Positions 48,692 to 61,734 of a stretch of DNA of 64,000 nt are shown here, one piece after another. The notes under the pieces are model-generated. The model made no database searches. It was not told the DNA's origin and worked only from the letters and a program-made list of their open reading frames with translations. Position 1 is the first letter of the stretch. Each line of letters opens with the position of its first letter. The position numbers were made by a program, and so were the translations under genes. Source of the DNA: Megascapheus bottae (Eukaryota; Chordata; Mammalia; Rodentia; Geomyidae); contig JANJXV010000014.1 in assembly GCA_024803745.1 (NCBI GenBank), positions 477,001 through 541,000 of the forward strand, written 5' to 3'.

Positions 48692-50070
48692 GCAATGTCA
48701 TTCTTTCTGACAGCAGCATAGAATTCCATTGTGTACAAATACCACATCTTGTTGATCCACTCATCAACTGAGGGACATCTAGGTTGTTTCCATATCTTTG
48801 CTATGGTAAATAGAGCTGCAATGAACATTGTTGTGCTGGTGGATTTAGTATGTCCTTGTTTCTGGATGATTGGGTAAATGCCAAGTAGTGGAATTGCTGG
48901 TCATAGGGGAGCTCTATGTTTAGTCTTTCGAGGAACTGCCATACTGCTTTCCATAGTGGTTGAACAAGTTTGCACTCCCACCAACAGTGTAGTAGTGATC
49001 CCTCCTGGCCACATCCCCTCCAGCATCTGTTGTTATTAGTTTTCTTGAAACTGGCCATTCTAACTGGAGTGAGGTGGAATCTTAGAGTTGTTTTGATTTG
49101 CATTTCTTTTATGTCGAGCATTTCTTCATGTGTCTATAGGCCATTTTTGTTTCTTCTTCAGAGAAGACTCTCTTTAAGTCTTTGGCCCATCTTTTAATGG
49201 GATGGTTGTTTCTTTGGAGATTAGTTTTGGATTGATTCAATTGTTTGAGCTGTTGATATATTTTAGATATGAGGCCTTTGTTGTATGGTTGGTGAAGATC
49301 TTCTCCCACTCTGTAGGCTTCCTAATTAGTTTACTAGCTATGTCCTTTGCCATACAAAGCTCTGCAGTTTAATGCAGTCCCACTTATCCAGCCTTTCTCT
49401 GATTTGTTGTGATTCTTGGTCCTTATTAAGAAAGTTTCAACCTGTGCCAAGGAGGTCTAGTGTATTGCCTATTCCCTCTTGTAAAGTTTTCAGAGTGTCG
49501 GCTTTTACCTCCAGGTCTTTGATCCATTTGGAAGGCTTCATGTAGCCAGGAAAGCACTCTATCACTAAGCCATCTTCCCCAAGAAATACCTACCTTTTTT
49601 TTTCCTTTTTGATCAGTGTTGGGGCTTGAACTCTGGGCCTGGGCCCTGGCCCTGAGCACTTCATCTCAAGGCTAGAGCTCTACAACTTTGGCCATAGCAT
49701 CTCTTAACCCATTTTGGTCAACAGTTTTCATTGAGGATTCTTACATCGTCTTCAATCAAAGGTGCACTGTATTTGAAAAGTATTCCCACCTCTATCTTTC
49801 TTTCTGTTTTTATTTTCATTTCTTGGCAGTCCGAGCCTAAACTCAGGGTCTGGGCACTGTCCCTGAGCTTCTTTTGCTCCAGACTGCACTCCACCACTTG
49901 AGCCAGATTATTACTTTTGGCTTTTTCTGTTGTGATGCTGAGGAATCAAACCTAAGGCTTCATGCATGCCAGGCAAGCACTCTACCACTAAGCCACATCC
50001 CCAGCTCTATTTTTAACTCTTTTCCCTTTTCCTCCTACATCTAAATAAAATTGTCACAATAATTTAAAAA
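48692..50070 (+). mobile_element. Candidate retrocopied transcript with antisense L1 and SINE content
   Basis: Matching 14-mers AAGAAACTTTTGAG lie at 48678-48691 and 50071-50084. Between them is antisense L1 ORF2 (48692 to about 49545), an antisense SINE fragment (about 49590-49695), an antisense diverged ID dimer (about 49818-50006), then ATCTAAATAAAATTG with AATAAA and a short A run ending at 50073. The L1 part lacks its own 3' UTR and T tail on the left, so it did not insert as an ordinary L1. One copied polyadenylated RNA explains the layout. Confidence 0.5.
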
Positions 50071-50124
50071 AAGAAACTTTTGAGTATATATATGTATATG
50101 TTGTACCTGAATTTTAAACTAATT

Positions 50125-50285
50125 TATCTCCTGGAACTGATTGAGGGGATGGGTGTGCTTGGCGTGGGGAGAGTGATGGAAGGGGTGACATGGATCAAAG
50201 TGCATTGATCTGAGAAATTTGACATGTTGAGTGGAAACCCCTTTGTACAACTACTTAAAGATAATGGAAAGTAATGTAATAATAG
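50125..50285 (+). mobile_element. Old L1 3'-tail fragment
   Basis: GGAAGGGGTGACATGGATCA and AACCCCTTTGTACAACTACT match the pattern at 6780-6890. Confidence 0.5.
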
Positions 50286-50301
50286 AAAACTAGAACAGAA
50301 A

Positions 50302-50531
50302 GCCGGGCATGGTGGCTCATGCCTGTAATCCTAGCTACTTAGGAAGCTGCGATCTAAGGATCAAGGTTCAAAACTAGCCCAGGCACAAAAGGACCAGAGA
50401 CTCTTATCTCCAATCAACCACTAGAAAATGGGAAGTGGGGCTTGGCTCAAGGGTATGGTGGTCACCTTGAGCTGAAGGGCTCAGGGACAGTGTCCAGGCT
50501 GAGTTCAAGCCCCATGACAAAAAAAAAAAGA
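50302..50531 (+). mobile_element. B1-type/ID composite SINE forming the 5' half of a SINE-L1 chimera
   Basis: Full-length element: GCCGGGCATGGTGGCTCATG at the 5' end, TCTTATCTCCAATCAACCAC in the middle, GTTCAAGCCCCATGAC and an A tail at 50519-50530. It abuts L1 sequence directly, and its 5' edge touches the left target-site copy of the joint insertion. Confidence 0.93.
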
Positions 50532-51186
50532 CATATAAAGCCACCAGCACAACGATGTTCATTGTAGCACTATTTACCATAACAAAGATATGGAACCAAC
50601 CTAGATGTCCCTCAACAAGATGTGGTATTTATACACAATGGAATTTTATGCTTCTGTCAGAAAGAATGACATCACCCCATTTATAAGGAAATGGAAAGAC
50701 TTGGAAAAATTATATTGAGTGAAGTAAGCCAGACTCAAAGGAACATAGGCTCAATGGTTTCTCTTATTTGTCATAATTAGTATAAACCTTGGACTCTTCT
50801 AGCAGAGGTTTACAATAGGACAAAACCTAGATACATAAGGCCATATAGGATGACGCTAAATGAAAGGACGTCCAGGATATGGAAACAAAAGCCATATAAT
50901 GTGTAATTGTTGTTTTAAATGTACTGTGCTATTTCTCATCTCTTTCGTTGTCTCTTGGTTATTTCATATTGTTACAGTATCTACCTTATTATGTGGTCTA
51001 TTGTATATATGTTTGTTTATTTGAAATAGGATAGGGAAGGGGGAAAACAAGATGAGGGGAGGGGATGGGAGAGGGAAATTGGAACAAAATCATGAGAAGG
51101 GGTAGTAATGTTTGTGAAGTAATGCACCTTCTATCTGGCGAATATAGTGTAACCTTTCTATTAGTTACAATTTCAAAAATCTTAAA
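50532..51186 (+). mobile_element. 5'-truncated L1 (ORF2 end and 3' UTR) forming the 3' half of the chimera
   Basis: Starts in ORF2 (CCACCAGCACAACGATGTTC, ATGGAACCAACCTAGATGTC), passes through the 3' UTR (GGGGGAAAACAAGATGAGGG) and ends CTTAAAAAAA. The right target-site copy AAAACTAGAACAGAAA at 51187-51202 equals that at 50286-50301, left of the SINE. Confidence 0.93.
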
Positions 51187-51202
51187 AAAACTAGAACAGA
51201 AA

Positions 51203-52125
51203 AAGCAAAGTTCTTTCCCCCACTCTCTGTGGGTTTATCCATTAATCAGAGTTAGTACTTAAAATGAAATCTATTTGCCACCCACATATAGCCATCAGGT
51301 ATATGAAATGACCAAAATTTACATTAAAGTGCTTCAATCTATTCAGATTTGTTTAGGAGAGAATATATCTTACCAAATTTGTAATCCCTCAGGTACCATG
51401 AATTGATCACTTCCTGGACTTATGCTAGATGTGTTCCTTTTTGTTGGACTTGAGGCTTTAAGGTTTAAAAGGTGACAGGAGTCTTATGCACTTAGAAGCA
51501 AAAATAGGAAATTGCTCTCCATATGGTAAGAGTCATTGTAGAATTGGATGAGTCAAGTATTAGTCAGTGGAGAAAAGGAATGGAAGGTATTGCAAACCAA
51601 ACTAACTTGTAATTATAGAAGTTTTCTAAGCTAGATAGAACCATGGCATAAGTATGAAATATGCATTTAAAATGAACTATAGTAGGTAAAGATAATAAGG
51701 CAAAAATATAGTTAATACAATTCCACAAGCACTAAAATAGTGTCATGGATTTAAGACTAGGCTCAGCCTGAGGAATATAAAATTTAGTTGAGGAACTGGT
51801 CCTGGAAGGCTGAGTCCTGTGAAGATAGATGCATGCCCATTCATGCCCACTTTAACCATAGCAAACCCTAACACAGTTGCCCAGATGGTGCTGCTGTGCC
51901 ATGAAACTACTCCACAAAAGAAGGAGCCTTGAGCAGGCCTTTGATTTGAGAACTTGATTTTTGAAAGAAGAAATTGGAAGGAGGAGTATCATGTGTCTAT
52001 CAGGGGAAATGGATTCTGAAATCCTCTTTTCCACAGGTTCAACTAGGGGACTGCTGAGAATGAACTATAATTACAAATTAATTAAGAACCAGTAGTGAGT
52101 TTAGCTGTCACCTTTGCATTGCTAG
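51203..52125. other. ICA1 intron 4 sequence, nothing recognised
   Basis: No supportable feature. Confidence 0.45.
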
Positions 52126-52127
52126 TT

Positions 52128-52345
52128 CCTTTCTCCCTCCCTCCCTCCCTCCCTCCTTCCTTCTCTTCCCTTCCCTTCCCTTTCCCTTTCTCTCCTTTCT
52201 TTTCCCCTCCCTTCCTTCCTCCCTCCTTCCTCCCTTTCTTTCTTTCTTTCTTTCTTTCTTTCCTTTTCTTTTCTTTTCTTTTCTTTCTTCCTTTTCTTTT
52301 CTTTTCTTTCTTCCTTTTGTTCTTGCTTTGTTTTCTTCTTGCTTT
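52128..52345. repeat. Long polypyrimidine microsatellite
   Basis: Almost unbroken C/T for about 190 bp: CTCC, CCTT, CTTT and TTTTC units in blocks. Confidence 0.95.
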
Positions 52346-52354
52346 CTCTATTTT

Positions 52355-52560
52355 TGTGCCAGTCCTAGACTTGACCTCAGACCTTCATGCTTAGATTTTT
52401 CACTATCCCACTTGAGACCACATCCCCAGTTCCAGCGTTTGATGTTTAGTTGCAGATACGAGTCTTGAGAATTTATCTGCCTCACCTAGCTTGTAATTGT
52501 TATCCTCAGATCTCAGCCTCCTAAATAGCCAGAATTATAGATGTGAGCCACTGGTCTATA
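52355..52560 (-). mobile_element. Old B1-type/ID composite SINE
   Basis: GTGCCAGTCCTAGACTTGAC, ATCTCAGCCTCCTAAATAGC and GATGTGAGCCACTGG. Confidence 0.78.
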
Positions 52561-52673
52561 ACTGTCATTGTTCTATAACTGTTGCTGGAGAGATTGTGTA
52601 TTCTAAATGAAATCTTAAATGGCTCATGAAAACAGATAAAAATCCTTGTAGTATTTTGAAAATGCTTATAGAG

Positions 52674-52900
52674 CCAGGCACTGGTGGCTCACCCCTGGAA
52701 TCCTAGCTACTTAGGAGGCTGAGATCTGAGGATCAAGGTTCAAAGCCAGCCAGTACACTAAAAAGTCTGTGAGATTCTTATCTCTAACCATTAGAAAACC
52801 AGAACTGGTGCTGTGGTTCAAGTGGTAGAATGCTAGGCTTGAGCTGAAGATCTCAAGGCCCAGAGTTCAAGCCTCATGACTGACAAAAATAAGAAAAGAA
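52674..52900 (+). mobile_element. B1-type/ID composite SINE
   Basis: GCCAGGCACTGGTGGCTCAC, TTCAAAGCCAGCCAGTACAC and GTTCAAGCCTCATGACTGAC. Similar target-site copies (ATGCTTATAGAG and ATAAGTATAGAG) flank it. Confidence 0.92.
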
Positions 52901-52949
52901 AGAAAGACAAAGAAAAAGAAAATAAGTATAGAGATATATGATATATAAA

Positions 52950-53060
52950 ATTAGCTAGGCATGGTGGCTCAGGAGTTAGAGGCAGGAGGTTCTCAAGTTC
53001 AAGGCCAGCCTTAGCTACTTGTCTCAAATAGCTGAGGGCTTAGGCTATAGTTTAGTAGGA
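52950..53060 (+). mobile_element. B1-like SINE fragment
   Basis: GCTAGGCATGGTGGCTCAGG, CAAGTTCAAGGCCAGCCTTA. Confidence 0.75.
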
Positions 53061-53162
53061 GAGTACAATTCTGCAACTTATATTTAGTGCCAAATCAATT
53101 TTTAGAAATCATTTTCTTAAGCAATAGTCCCACCTCTACTTCCCTTTAAGAATAAGGATAAG

Positions 53163-53382
53163 CCAGGCATGGTGGCCATGTCTTTAATTCTACCTACTTA
53201 GGAGGCTGAGTTTTGAGGATCATGATTCAAAGCCAGCCCAGGCACTAAAAAGTTCATGAGACTCTTATCTCCAGTTAATCACCAGAAAACCAGAAGTGTT
53301 GCTGTGGCTCCAGTGGTAGCGTGGTAGCCTTGAGGTGAGAACTCAGAGACAGCACCCAGGCCCAGAGTTCAAACTGACAAAA
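53163..53382 (+). mobile_element. B1-type/ID composite SINE
   Basis: GCCAGGCATGGTGGCCATGT, GACTCTTATCTCCAGTTAAT and GGCCCAGAGTTCAAACTGAC; its tail became the GAA array. Confidence 0.92.
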
Positions 53383-53520
53383 AAGAAGAAGAAGAAGAAG
53401 AAGAAGAAGAAGAAGAAGAAGAAGAAGAAGAAGAAGAAGAAGAAGAAGAAGAAGAAGAAGGAAGAGGAGGAGGAGGAGGAGGAGGAGGAGGAGGAGGAGG
53501 AGGAGGAGGAGGAGGAGGAA
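53383..53520. repeat. (GAA)n followed by (GAG)n triplet array
   Basis: About 27 GAA units (53383-53463) pass into about 18 GAG units (53464-53519), all purine on the + strand. It lies 0.6 kb before ICA1 coding exon 4. Confidence 0.97.
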
Positions 53521-54137
53521 GACCAGATTAGGCATAATGAATTCTGCTTTAATATACCAACTCTGTATTTTAAAATCTCGCAAACTGGCCAACCTTATGA
53601 CCAAGCCATCATCAATCCCCACCCCTACCTCCATCTAAAACCCAGGGTCACATGTAAGATATTTGAGTTGCTTTACATTTGAGCAGAATGTAACTCAGAA
53701 AGAGATCAAAAAGTCAGGGAGAGAGAAGATAATAGAAGGCAGCCAGCACCACATTCTAGGCAACCACAAAAGATTCCCACCATCAGACTTGACAAACCCA
53801 GCTCCTTTATTTCAGCTCAGAGCAGCACATTATGGGCTCGCTTTTCAGTACAGAGGTCATTTTCTGGTTCTGATTACAGGGCACCAACTCACTGACAGAT
53901 GTATTCAAGTGAATTTGATCTCTCCTATTGTAAATGGAAGAACAGCATAAAAGTTAAATGGCAGGGGGTGAGGGGTGGAGGGGAGAACTTACCTTGCAGC
54001 CTGCCACTTGGATTTAATTTCATCTCATCATTGCCTCTGAAGAGAGGACCTTGTGATTTGTCTCTCTCAGTTTCTTTGTAACGTAAAGAAAAAAAAACTG
54101 CATTGTTCACGGCTCCTTTCCCTCTTTTCTTCATCAG
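53521..54137. other. End of ICA1 intron 4
   Basis: Unique-looking DNA leading to the exon 4 acceptor. No repeat is recognised. Confidence 0.5.
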
Positions 54138-54261
54138 TCTTGTCTCAAGAAGAAAATGAACTGGGAAAATTTCTCCGATCCCAAGGCTTCCAAGATAAAA
54201 CCAGAGCAGGAAAAATGATGCAAGCTGCAGGAAAGGCCCTGTGTTTTTCTTCCCAACAAAG
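54138..54261 (+). CDS. ICA1: ICA1 coding exon 4 (residues 86-126)
   Basis: This 124-nt exon starts after a pyrimidine-rich acceptor (cctcttttcttcatcag). Its first two bases complete Phe (T|TC), then come 40 codons including LSQEENELGKFLRSQGFQDK and GKMMQAAGKALCFSSQQ, and it ends with AG of a split Arg codon (AG|G). This is ICA1 AH-domain sequence. The donor is AG|gtgtgt, which lacks the usual A at +4 and G at +5 pattern. The intron before it is 10.9 kb and loaded with SINE and L1 insertions and long microsatellites. Confidence 0.95.
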
Positions 54262-54299
54262 GTGTGTGGTCTTCATTGGGATAATCTGAGACTGGGGAT

Positions 54300-54313
54300 T
54301 GGGGGGGGGGGGG
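54300..54313. repeat. Poly-G run
   Basis: 14 consecutive-type G bases shortly after the exon 4 donor. Confidence 0.85.
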
Positions 54314-54705
54314 TGAGAAGAGGGAACTAAAGAAAATCTGGGACCCCCTTACTCATAAAGGGAAAATCTCACAATCTTTGCAAGGTTTTTGCCTGAGGTG
54401 GAAAACCTACTCTGTGCCCAGTTGCTAGTTGGTTTCTACTTAGCTCCAACTTAAATAAAATGTAAGGTGGTTTTCTTTTCCTTCCCTGTTAATTTTTAAT
54501 TATGTTCTTATTTCTTCTTGTCTACCGGGGCATTACGTATGCCAATCATTGTAAATGCTGTTGTAGGCTTATATCTGACCTTCAAGTTGCTCATAACAAC
54601 CAGTCTGGTCCCCTTCCAGTAGCTGATTAGAGAAAGAGCCTAATGAGACCAGCTTAAAGGGTTCCCTGGCTTCTCTCTGTGGGCCAATTAACTGCAGAGA
54701 GTGTC
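54314..54705. other. ICA1 intron 5, first part, nothing recognised
   Basis: No supportable feature. Confidence 0.45.
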
Positions 54706-54707
54706 AT

Positions 54708-54897
54708 TCAGGATGCCCTGGACCAGGATACACTGCCCAGATCCTGGGCCAGCAGCATCCACAGCACGACCTGAGAGCTCCTTAGAAATGCAGAATCTAG
54801 GCCCCGCCCCCAGACCTGCTGACTCCAAATCTGCATTTCAACAAAATCTCCATTGATTTTGACATACATGCAAGTTTGAGAAGCTCCAGTACAGAGA
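54708..54897 (-). mobile_element. MER5A-like hAT-Charlie DNA transposon relic
   Basis: GGGCCAGCAGCATCCACAGC, CTTAGAAATGCAGAATCTAG, GGCCCCGCCCCCAGACCTGC and GCAAGTTTGAGAAGCTCCAG follow the antisense MER5A consensus closely. Old, non-autonomous. Confidence 0.82.
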
Positions 54898-55850
54898 AAA
54901 TGGCCTTTTAAAACACAATCTGAACTTATTTTTTTCATGCTCAATGTTAAATAAGCCCCTTGTGCACAATTATTCTTTGTGCCTGAGAAATGAGAAACTT
55001 GTTCTTTCCCCTCTCCCAGTGACTAACAAGTCCAAAAAGTGTCTCATAGTACTAGTCAACAGAACTCATCCTAAATAAAACTGTCGGTGGTTTCCAAAAA
55101 TGTTTTAGGCTACAGAAATTTCATCTGCTAACTTCTTCCATTAATTTTTCCTGTTTGCTTTCCTTCCTCATGGACCAAGCAGTCCCCTTGGGCATTCCTG
55201 TGACAAAGCCTAGGGAAGATGGAGAAGAAAAAAGAATAAGCCAGATCTTCCTTATAACATTTGAACCCTGTCCTTGTGGCAGTGCCAACCATCATTGTTA
55301 AGTGAAATTATTTCCAACAGTTAACTACCCTAGTTTTCCAAAGAAGGTACTTGTTTGAAGTCTTAAGTTATGTTTACTGATAATCATACTTTTCTTGTAA
55401 AATTTATATACACTAATTTTTGAAATAGAAAAGCTACTAAGCTTTTACTAATAAGGATGACCTACTTTACAATCTCTGGGTATTTCTCTGTCTCAATGGC
55501 CTTTTCCAGCCTTACAGGGATAACCAATTCCTTGAAAAATCTGTCAGAGTAAATTCTCTTATGCTACATCATGTAATTATCACTAGTTTTGGTGAGAAAA
55601 ACTTATCTGTGCATTTACATAAATATTAGTATCTATTTATAGAAAACAAAACCAAATTCCAGATTACTAGAAATGTTGCTTTTATTGGTCATATTGTTAA
55701 TTACTCTATAGTATGGCTATCTAGTTATATACCTTTATAATTATATATCAAATAATCTTTCAAGGCACAAATGCAGTACCTTAAGTTTATGTAATCTAAC
55801 TTTTCACTACAAACAAAAACAATGAGAGAAAAGAAAAGGAAACAAAGCCT
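54898..55850. other. ICA1 intron 5 sequence, nothing recognised
   Basis: AT-rich; no supportable feature. Confidence 0.45.
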
Positions 55851-55851
55851 T

Positions 55852-55965
55852 TTATTGTGCTCTGTGCCTTAATCCTACCACTGGGGAGGCAGAAGCAGGT
55901 GAATTGTGAGTTCAAGGCTGTTCTGGGCTGCAGTCTCACCATCATGTCTCAGAAAGAAAAAAGTT
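55852..55965 (+). mobile_element. Old B1-like SINE
   Basis: CTTAATCCTACCACTGGGGA, GGCAGAAGCAGGTGAATTGT and GAGTTCAAGGCTGTTCTGGG. Confidence 0.75.
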
Positions 55966-56211
55966 CTAAATCAGTGAAACAAAGCAAATGATGTTTGCAA
56001 CTATCAGCACTCTACATAAGCAAACTACACTTCACCCATAACTTAATGAGGTGTGGCCAATCTTGCAATTTAGAAGGTAGCCCTCTATATAGTGGCTCTG
56101 TTTTCATTACCCCTCAGTTGCTTGCCAGGCACTTGAAATCCCAGCCAGCTCCCCTGAATGCGAAGAAGGTAGGATTTGAATTCTCAAGAGGGACATGATT
56201 TAGGGAATACC

Positions 56212-56213
<2 letters not shown>

Positions 56214-56263
<50 letters not shown>
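56214..56263. repeat. (CA)n microsatellite
   Basis: Pure CA run of about 24 units. Confidence 0.96.
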
Positions 56264-57310
56264 ATCCTACCATAGCATACTTATATTAGTCCTATTGCAT
56301 GCTGATTATTTACCACACTGATTTTTTAAATCAAATAACACCAGCATCTAAAAAAAAAATTGATGTGTGCATCTTGGATAGCATCTGCATTTCAGTATTC
56401 CACTACCTGGGCATGCCATGATATATCCGATCATTTTTTTCCTACTAAAGGAAAAATATCCTTTAAATGGACCTTTAAGTGCTCTAGTAATTATTTCAAT
56501 TAAAGAACTCTTCATGAATGAGCATGTAAGCCAATCTAGCATTGAAGCTTGAGATTTTCTTGTTTACTGAATTTTCTTGGGTCCACTTAGTCTATTGTAC
56601 TACAAGTGAGTGGGTTTCATTTTTCTGATTTAGGAGAAGCAAATTACAAAGGGACAAAGCGAGGTGATGGTATGTGCATTTTCTTTTCTATGATTATACT
56701 ATTGCAACTGCAAAAGTTTCTGTCCAATTTTAAAACAGTACATGAAATCAAGAATAGTTTATTCACAAGACTCTTTCTGAGCTAAATTCAGAAAATAGAC
56801 AAAATCAAGGGAAAAGAAATAGCAGTCAAGAAATGAGCAGGATCTTTGAGTAGACATCTGAGAAGTCTTCAGTTATACAAATCTTCACAGCAGTGTTTGT
56901 TTAACTGGGTTACTTACAGGCTAGAGGAGAAGTAGGGAAACGGTGAATGAGGGTTGATTTTTTTAAACTGGTTTACAACACCATTTATAACCTCAGAGTG
57001 CTACACACAAGGAAGCATTGCAGCCAAAAGCTGACATTGGCTCACTGACACCATTGTGCCAAGCTACATTAGTTTGCATTTAAATGGAAATTTAAATATT
57101 CATCTTATTTTTATTTTTTTGCACCTGTCCCCAGCAACTTCTTGGAGAAGAATCTATTTTAAAAGTCTAATTTCACATACATTGCTACTTGAGGTTGAAA
57201 TATTAAAAACAAAAACAGTATTATTCTACCGCAATAAATATTTTATCAAAATTTTAATTACGTCACATCATTTTTTCTCAATAAATGACATTTTCTATAG
57301 ACAGTATTAT
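56264..57310. other. ICA1 intron 5 sequence, nothing recognised
   Basis: AT-rich; no supportable feature. Confidence 0.45.
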
Positions 57311-57311
57311 A

Positions 57312-57366
57312 ATAATCTAACATTAATGTTAGAATGCATGTAATCTAACATTAATGTTAGAATGTA
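57312..57366. repeat. Tandem pair of perfect 18-bp palindromes
   Basis: TCTAACATTAATGTTAGA, its own reverse complement, occurs at 57316-57333 and again at 57344-57361, in a 28-bp period unit repeated twice. Confidence 0.95.
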
Positions 57367-57393
57367 ATGAATATATATTCATTTCTTCTAGTA

Positions 57394-57440
<47 letters not shown>
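57394..57440. repeat. (GT)n microsatellite
   Basis: Pure GT run of about 22 units, followed by a SINE 3'-end-like scrap (CCAGGCCCAGAGTTCACACC). Confidence 0.96.
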
Positions 57441-57441
<1 letters not shown>

Positions 57442-57567
57442 CAGAGCCCAGGCCCAGAGTTCACACCCTGGAACTGGTACAATAAACAAAATAAAATAAG
57501 GATTAATCACATAACTTATCTGAAACCATTAACACACTAGATACTGGGTCAGTGTGATTATCTCTCT

Positions 57568-57789
57568 GTTCGTTTATTTGTCATGGGGCTTGAACTCTGG
57601 GCGTGGGCATTGTCCCTGATCTCTCCACTCAAGACTACTACTCTACTGCTGGAGCCACAACTCCACTTCTGTTGATTAGAGATAACAGCCTCACGGACTT
57701 TTCATGCCTAGTCTGGCTTTGAACCGTGGTCCTCAGATCTCAGCCTCCTGTGTAGCTAGGATTACAAGCATGAGCCACCAGAGCCTGGC
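57568..57789 (-). mobile_element. B1-type/ID composite SINE, full length
   Basis: TCATGGGGCTTGAACTCTGG, GATTAGAGATAACAGCCTCA and ATCTCAGCCTCCTGTGTAGC. Perfect target-site duplication TGATTATCTCTCT at 57555-57567 and 57790-57802. Confidence 0.95.
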
Positions 57790-57832
57790 TGATTATCTCT
57801 CTTTCTAAACCATTTAAAAATGCTTCAGCTCA

Positions 57833-58021
57833 GGGCTGGGAGTTTGGCCTATTGGTAGCGTGCTTGCCTAGTATGCACTACGACCCAGGTTCAATTCCTT
57901 GGTACTACAAACATAGAAAAAAAGCTGGAAGTGGTGCTGTGGCTCAAGTGGTCGAGCTCTGGCCTTGAGAAAAGTCCAAGAACAGTGCTCAGGCCCTGAG
58001 TTCAAGCCCCACAACTGGCCA
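57833..58021 (+). mobile_element. Dimeric ID-type SINE, full length
   Basis: GGGCTGGGAGTTTGGCCTAT, GGTTCAATTCC as B box and GTTCAAGCCCCACAACTGGC. Perfect 17-bp target-site duplication AAAAATGCTTCAGCTCA at 57816-57832 and 58022-58038. Confidence 0.96.
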
Positions 58022-58038
58022 AAAAATGCTTCAGCTCA

Positions 58039-58485
58039 TGCCTTAGTTCTATTTAACTATAAAGTTAGCAGCAGATGCCCTGGTCTTTGAAGAGAAATCA
58101 CAGTAGCCACATGACCATGTCAGTGAAACTGTAATAAAACACACTCCCATCTGTCCTCAAAGGCCCAGGTGTCAGGGGAACAGGAGACAAGGAGTGGCCA
58201 AAAGTGAAAATCTAAATGATCATGTCTTGAGTAGCCTTTATTTGACATGGAACTGGTTCCAGTTGCAAAGAAATACTATGCCTACCTAGGCTCTGTGTCA
58301 CCCCTAGTGACACTGGTGAAGGCATTTCCCAACAGTCCAGCTCAGTAACTGACAATGCCCAATATATCAAGACATGACGGAATCAATACATAGGCAATCA
58401 CCCTAGCTGACTCATGAATTTCCATACATTTTCATTGTGATTCATCTTAAACAAGATAATTATTTGATAATTATTTATTATTATT
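58039..58485. other. ICA1 intron 5 sequence, nothing recognised
   Basis: No supportable feature. Confidence 0.45.
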
Positions 58486-58487
58486 TA

Positions 58488-58705
58488 TTTGATTTTCTGG
58501 CAGAACTGGAGCTTAGATACAAAGTCTTGTTCTTACTAACCCAGCACACACCGTTTCAACCATTCTACCAGCCTGTTTTGTGTTGGTTATTTTTGAAAAA
58601 AGATCTTGTTTTATATCCAAGCCTAATTGGACTGCACTTCTATTTGTGCTTCTCTGAATTGCTTAGGATAACAGGCACACACCACCATACCCAGCCATTG
58701 GTCAC
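58488..58705 (-). mobile_element. Diverged B1/ID-type SINE
   Basis: CTGGCAGAACTGGAGCTTAG and GATAACAGGCACACACCACC resemble an antisense composite SINE. It lies close before exon 5. Confidence 0.5.
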
Positions 58706-58915
58706 GATGGAGTCTCAGAAACTATTTTTTTCTGGACTGGGCTCAGTCTATGATCTCCCAGTTTCCATCATCCTATCTGGCATTAAGACTCAAGCCACCA
58801 CACCTGGCCATTTATCAGATTTTGATGCAGTATCTTCTATGTTCAAATACTGTTTTAGATTCATGATTTTCAGATGAACAAAAAAATGAAGGCTTCAGAT
58901 TTCCAGTTGGCTTAA

Positions 58916-61730
<2,815 letters not shown>

Positions 61731-61734
61731 TGAT

